Shown here piece after piece: positions 13,378 to 15,443 of a stretch of 15,443 bases of DNA. How positions within the stretch are numbered: the first letter of the stretch is position 1; each line of letters begins with the position of its first letter. The stretch lies in assembly GCA_031260385.1 (NCBI GenBank), contig JAIRKB010000158.1, positions 1 through 15,443 of the forward strand, given 5' to 3'. Origin of the DNA: Propionibacteriaceae bacterium. Its GTDB lineage: Bacteria > Actinomycetota > Actinomycetes > Propionibacteriales > Propionibacteriaceae. The position numbers and the translations under genes were made by a program. The notes beneath the pieces were generated by a model. The model saw nothing but the letters and a program-made list of their open reading frames with translations. It did no database searches and was not told where the DNA came from.

Positions 13378-15443
13378 TTCATCTCGTTTCTTGGGGGGGT
13401 TGAGAGGGTCGCCCGGGTCTTCTTGGAAAGAATCAGGGCAAAAGCGCAACCTAAGAGGATCAGGCCAGCTATCGCCCATTGATAGATCCCTCGGCCGCCG
13501 AGTATCGGCAGATCGGTCTGCCGATAATTGGGTAGCTCCAGTTCACCGACGCGATCGCCGGTGCCTGGTCTGAATGCCGGTGGTGGTGACATGGGGTCGC
13601 CACACGCCGAAATGGTGATCACCGGAGTTGCCTCCGGATCAAAATCGACATACCAAGCTCCCTGGGGGAGTTGGTAGCCGGGCTTGGTGGCCGTCTCCGT
13701 CAGCAGATAACGTCCGGGGATGAGGCCCGTTAGGGCGACCAAGCCGTCGTCATCGCTGGTTACGGTCTGCGCTTGGGAGTGGTCACAAACTCCTGCCTCG
13801 CAGGGGCTGAGTCGGAAGCTCACCCCCGCTAGGGGCGCGCCTAGTTCATCGACCTTATAGAAGATGAAGCTATGGCCATAGCGGTAGGTCAAGGGGTAAT
13901 AGTCATACCCAGTCTCGTTTTCGGCGACGATCAGGAAATAGTAGGTTTCGCCGTATGTCAGGTTCGCGAGCGGTACGCCGGTAAAGCCCTGGGAGGTGTA
14001 GTCCCCGCTTGCTAGAGGTACGGTATTGGCCGCCAGCCAGGATTCGGGGTCTTGGGGGTCGAAGGGGTCGGTGCCCCAGTAGATTGCCATGGTCAGAGCC
14101 TCATCGCCCCCGGTTAGCTGAGCGCTGATCGTCGCCGTACCCGGGGTTGGTGACGCCTTGACCTCGGCGTCGGTGATCGAGGGCAGGGTGACGAACTCGG
14201 CAACCCCGACGGAGACATAGGTGCCCGGCCCAGGTGGGATGTCCAGATAGAGCTCGCCACTAGCGGTGATATAGGCCGTCACCCAATAGCGGGTGTTCGG
14301 TACCAGGAGGTGTTCACTAGGGGAGTCGGTCTTGGTATTACGGGTGATGTCGCCGATCAGGGTGGTCACCAGGCCCCACGGCAGATCGCGGGCGGTCACC
14401 GGGTTGGGGCGTCCCGCGGAGTCCGTGGAGTCGGCGTAGGTGAAGCCACCGTTAACGAAGGTCAGGTTATTGAGCAGGTGACCGGTCGAGATAAGGTCCG
14501 CCGCATCCTTGCCGATACTCGCCACCAGGGGGGTGTTGACCGTCGCCCCGCGCCGCAACTGGAGCTCCAAGACCCCACTACCAGCAGAGGCGGGCGGATT
14601 GGTCAGGTCGTAGGCGGCGTGGCTGGTGACCGAGTAGACCGGCTGGGCATGATCCAAGACCCGTTCAATAACCCGATATTCAGTCCGCCCCAAGACCAGG
14701 TTGTAGCCTAGGTTGGCGTAGAGCTTGTCCACGCGGTAACTACCCCCAGTGGTGTAAGCAAACGCCCGGTAACCGAACTCGTCGAACGGCAGGGTCAAAG
14801 TGTCGAGGCGATCCCCCGGATTGTTGCCGCTATAGGCAAGCGGGAAGACCAGCAGATCAACGCTCGAAGAGTTTGAAGCGGGCTGGTCGAGGCTGGCGTT
14901 AACCCAGTAGCCATTGCCGTTATTACCGGCGACTCCGTCAATCGCTGGCTTTGACCCGGCGACTTGGGCATCGTAGCCCGCGTACGCCTTGACGATCGCG
15001 GCGGCATCAATGGCGATGACGGCGCTGCCACCCCCTTGGCCGCCACCGATCCCGGCGCCATGTTTCGAACTGGCCATCACAGAACCGCTGGTGATCGTGA
15101 TCGCCCCTGGGTTTTGCCCGGCGGCACTGCCGATCGCGGCGTCCGCTCCGGTGGCAATGACGATCAGGGCGCCAGGGTCGGGCCCAGGGGTCGTCGAGGT
15201 GATGGTGAGGGCTGCCGATTCGGTGACGAGGATCGAGCCGTCGACAAAGTTGGCGGTGGTGCCCGGGCCGAGATAGATCGTGTCGTTGCCGAGCAGGAGG
15301 GTCAGCCTCGCCGTACCCTCCACAATGATCTCACCGATCAGGTCGATACTCTCCAGGATCAAGGTGACATCTTCGCCATCGCTGATAATAAGCTGGGCGA
15401 AGATTGACGTGCCATCTTTCGGTTTGGCGAGATCGCTAGGGCT
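13374..15443 (-). CDS. Large pilus tip/adhesin subunit with LPxTG-type anchor (5' end outside window)
   Basis: The frame is open to the window edge, so 689 C-terminal residues are seen and the signal peptide is missing; a TTG at 15362 is only an internal codon. The N-terminal ~170 visible residues alternate short hydrophobic strands with Gly-rich turns (GAITITSGSV, HGAGIGGGQGGG), as in parallel beta-helix adhesins. Then follow long beta-rich regions of no recognised family. A possible fibronectin-like domain comes next (about residues 420-510: EVKASPTPGTATISAQL to YGETYYFLIVAE). After it is a SpaA-like Cna-B domain (FIFYKVDELGAPLAGVSFRL to an LTETATKPGYQ E-box). The sorting signal is LPILG, followed by a membrane helix, KKTR and a 12-residue tail. 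No VYPKN pilin motif is seen, so it is more likely the tip or an accessory adhesin than a shaft. It overlaps the backbone pilin start by four bases (ATGA). Confidence 0.9.
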   Translation of the reverse strand, partial: SPSDLAKPKDGTSIFAQLIISDGEDVTLILESIDLIGEIIVEGTARLTLLLGNDTIYLGPGTTANFVDGSILVTESAALTITSTTPGPDPGALIVIATGADAAIGSAAGQNPGAITITSGSVMASSKHGAGIGGGQGGGSAVIAIDAAAIVKAYAGYDAQVAGSKPAIDGVAGNNGNGYWVNASLDQPASNSSSVDLLVFPLAYSGNNPGDRLDTLTLPFDEFGYRAFAYTTGGSYRVDKLYANLGYNLVLGRTEYRVIERVLDHAQPVYSVTSHAAYDLTNPPASAGSGVLELQLRRGATVNTPLVASIGKDAADLISTGHLLNNLTFVNGGFTYADSTDSAGRPNPVTARDLPWGLVTTLIGDITRNTKTDSPSEHLLVPNTRYWVTAYITASGELYLDIPPGPGTYVSVGVAEFVTLPSITDAEVKASPTPGTATISAQLTGGDEALTMAIYWGTDPFDPQDPESWLAANTVPLASGDYTSQGFTGVPLANLTYGETYYFLIVAENETGYDYYPLTYRYGHSFIFYKVDELGAPLAGVSFRLSPCEAGVCDHSQAQTVTSDDDGLVALTGLIPGRYLLTETATKPGYQLPQGAWYVDFDPEATPVITISACGDPMSPPPAFRPGTGDRVGELELPNYRQTDLPILGGRGIYQWAIAGLILLGCAFALILSKKTRATLSTPPRNEMK

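Noticed and set aside
13378..13479. 34-residue upstream extension of the backbone pilin frame
   Set aside because: It lies wholly inside the 3' end of the adhesin gene and would put non-signal residues before a clear signal peptide. The ATGA junction at 13377-13374 explains the start better.
15360..15362. TTG as the start of the adhesin gene
   Set aside because: The frame stays open to base 15443 with no stop and no signal peptide follows this codon, so the true start is outside the window.

Overview
The window looks like a moderately GC-rich Gram-positive chromosome, most likely an actinobacterium and possibly host-associated. The reasons are a class C sortase with LPxTG-type pilins, a LytR_C-domain envelope protein, a membrane-anchored L,D-transpeptidase, frequent GTG starts and tight ATGA gene overlaps. 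No taxonomic search was possible, so this placement is inference.

Layout from left to right. (1) 1-540, plus strand: the 3' end of a serine beta-lactamase-like hydrolase with a three-helix membrane tail. (2) 526-3838, minus strand: an operon read as FAD-linked 2-hydroxyacid (lactate/glycolate-type) dehydrogenase, then etfB, then etfA. The genes are joined by ATGA overlaps and preceded by a perfect Shine-Dalgarno. This set of genes resembles the electron-confurcating lactate dehydrogenase/ETF complex of anaerobes. (3) 4019-4567, plus strand: a 2'-5' RNA ligase-like 2H phosphoesterase, followed by several hairpins. (4) 4699-5655, minus strand: a DUF1266-type protein of unknown role. (5) 5853-8561, minus strand: a very large L,D-transpeptidase with an unusual ~450-residue, repeat- and proline-rich part that is predicted to be cytoplasmic. 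(6) 8787-9347, plus strand, divergent from it: a small membrane-anchored LytR_C protein. (7) 9361-10668, minus strand: an ArsB/NhaD-type ion transporter with an unclear start. (8) 10785-15443, minus strand: a pilus cassette read as tip/adhesin pilin (its start lies outside the window), backbone pilin and class C sortase, with a 45-bp near-perfect palindrome between backbone pilin and sortase.

How the genes fit together. The dehydrogenase would oxidise a 2-hydroxyacid and pass electrons through its dedicated ETF. The transpeptidase and the LytR_C protein are probably both cell-envelope proteins and share a divergent control region with two short palindromes. The pilus cassette is self-contained: its sortase would polymerise the backbone pilin through the lysine of its VYPKN motif and add the large adhesin.

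I did not find a clearly new defence or mobile system. The most unusual items are the transpeptidase's cytoplasmic tail with three nested repeat families, the 45-bp palindrome inside the pilus operon, and a perfect 11-bp hairpin that codes for an N-terminal extension of EtfB. No tRNA, rRNA, CRISPR array or transposase was seen, and no gap between genes exceeds 300 bases.
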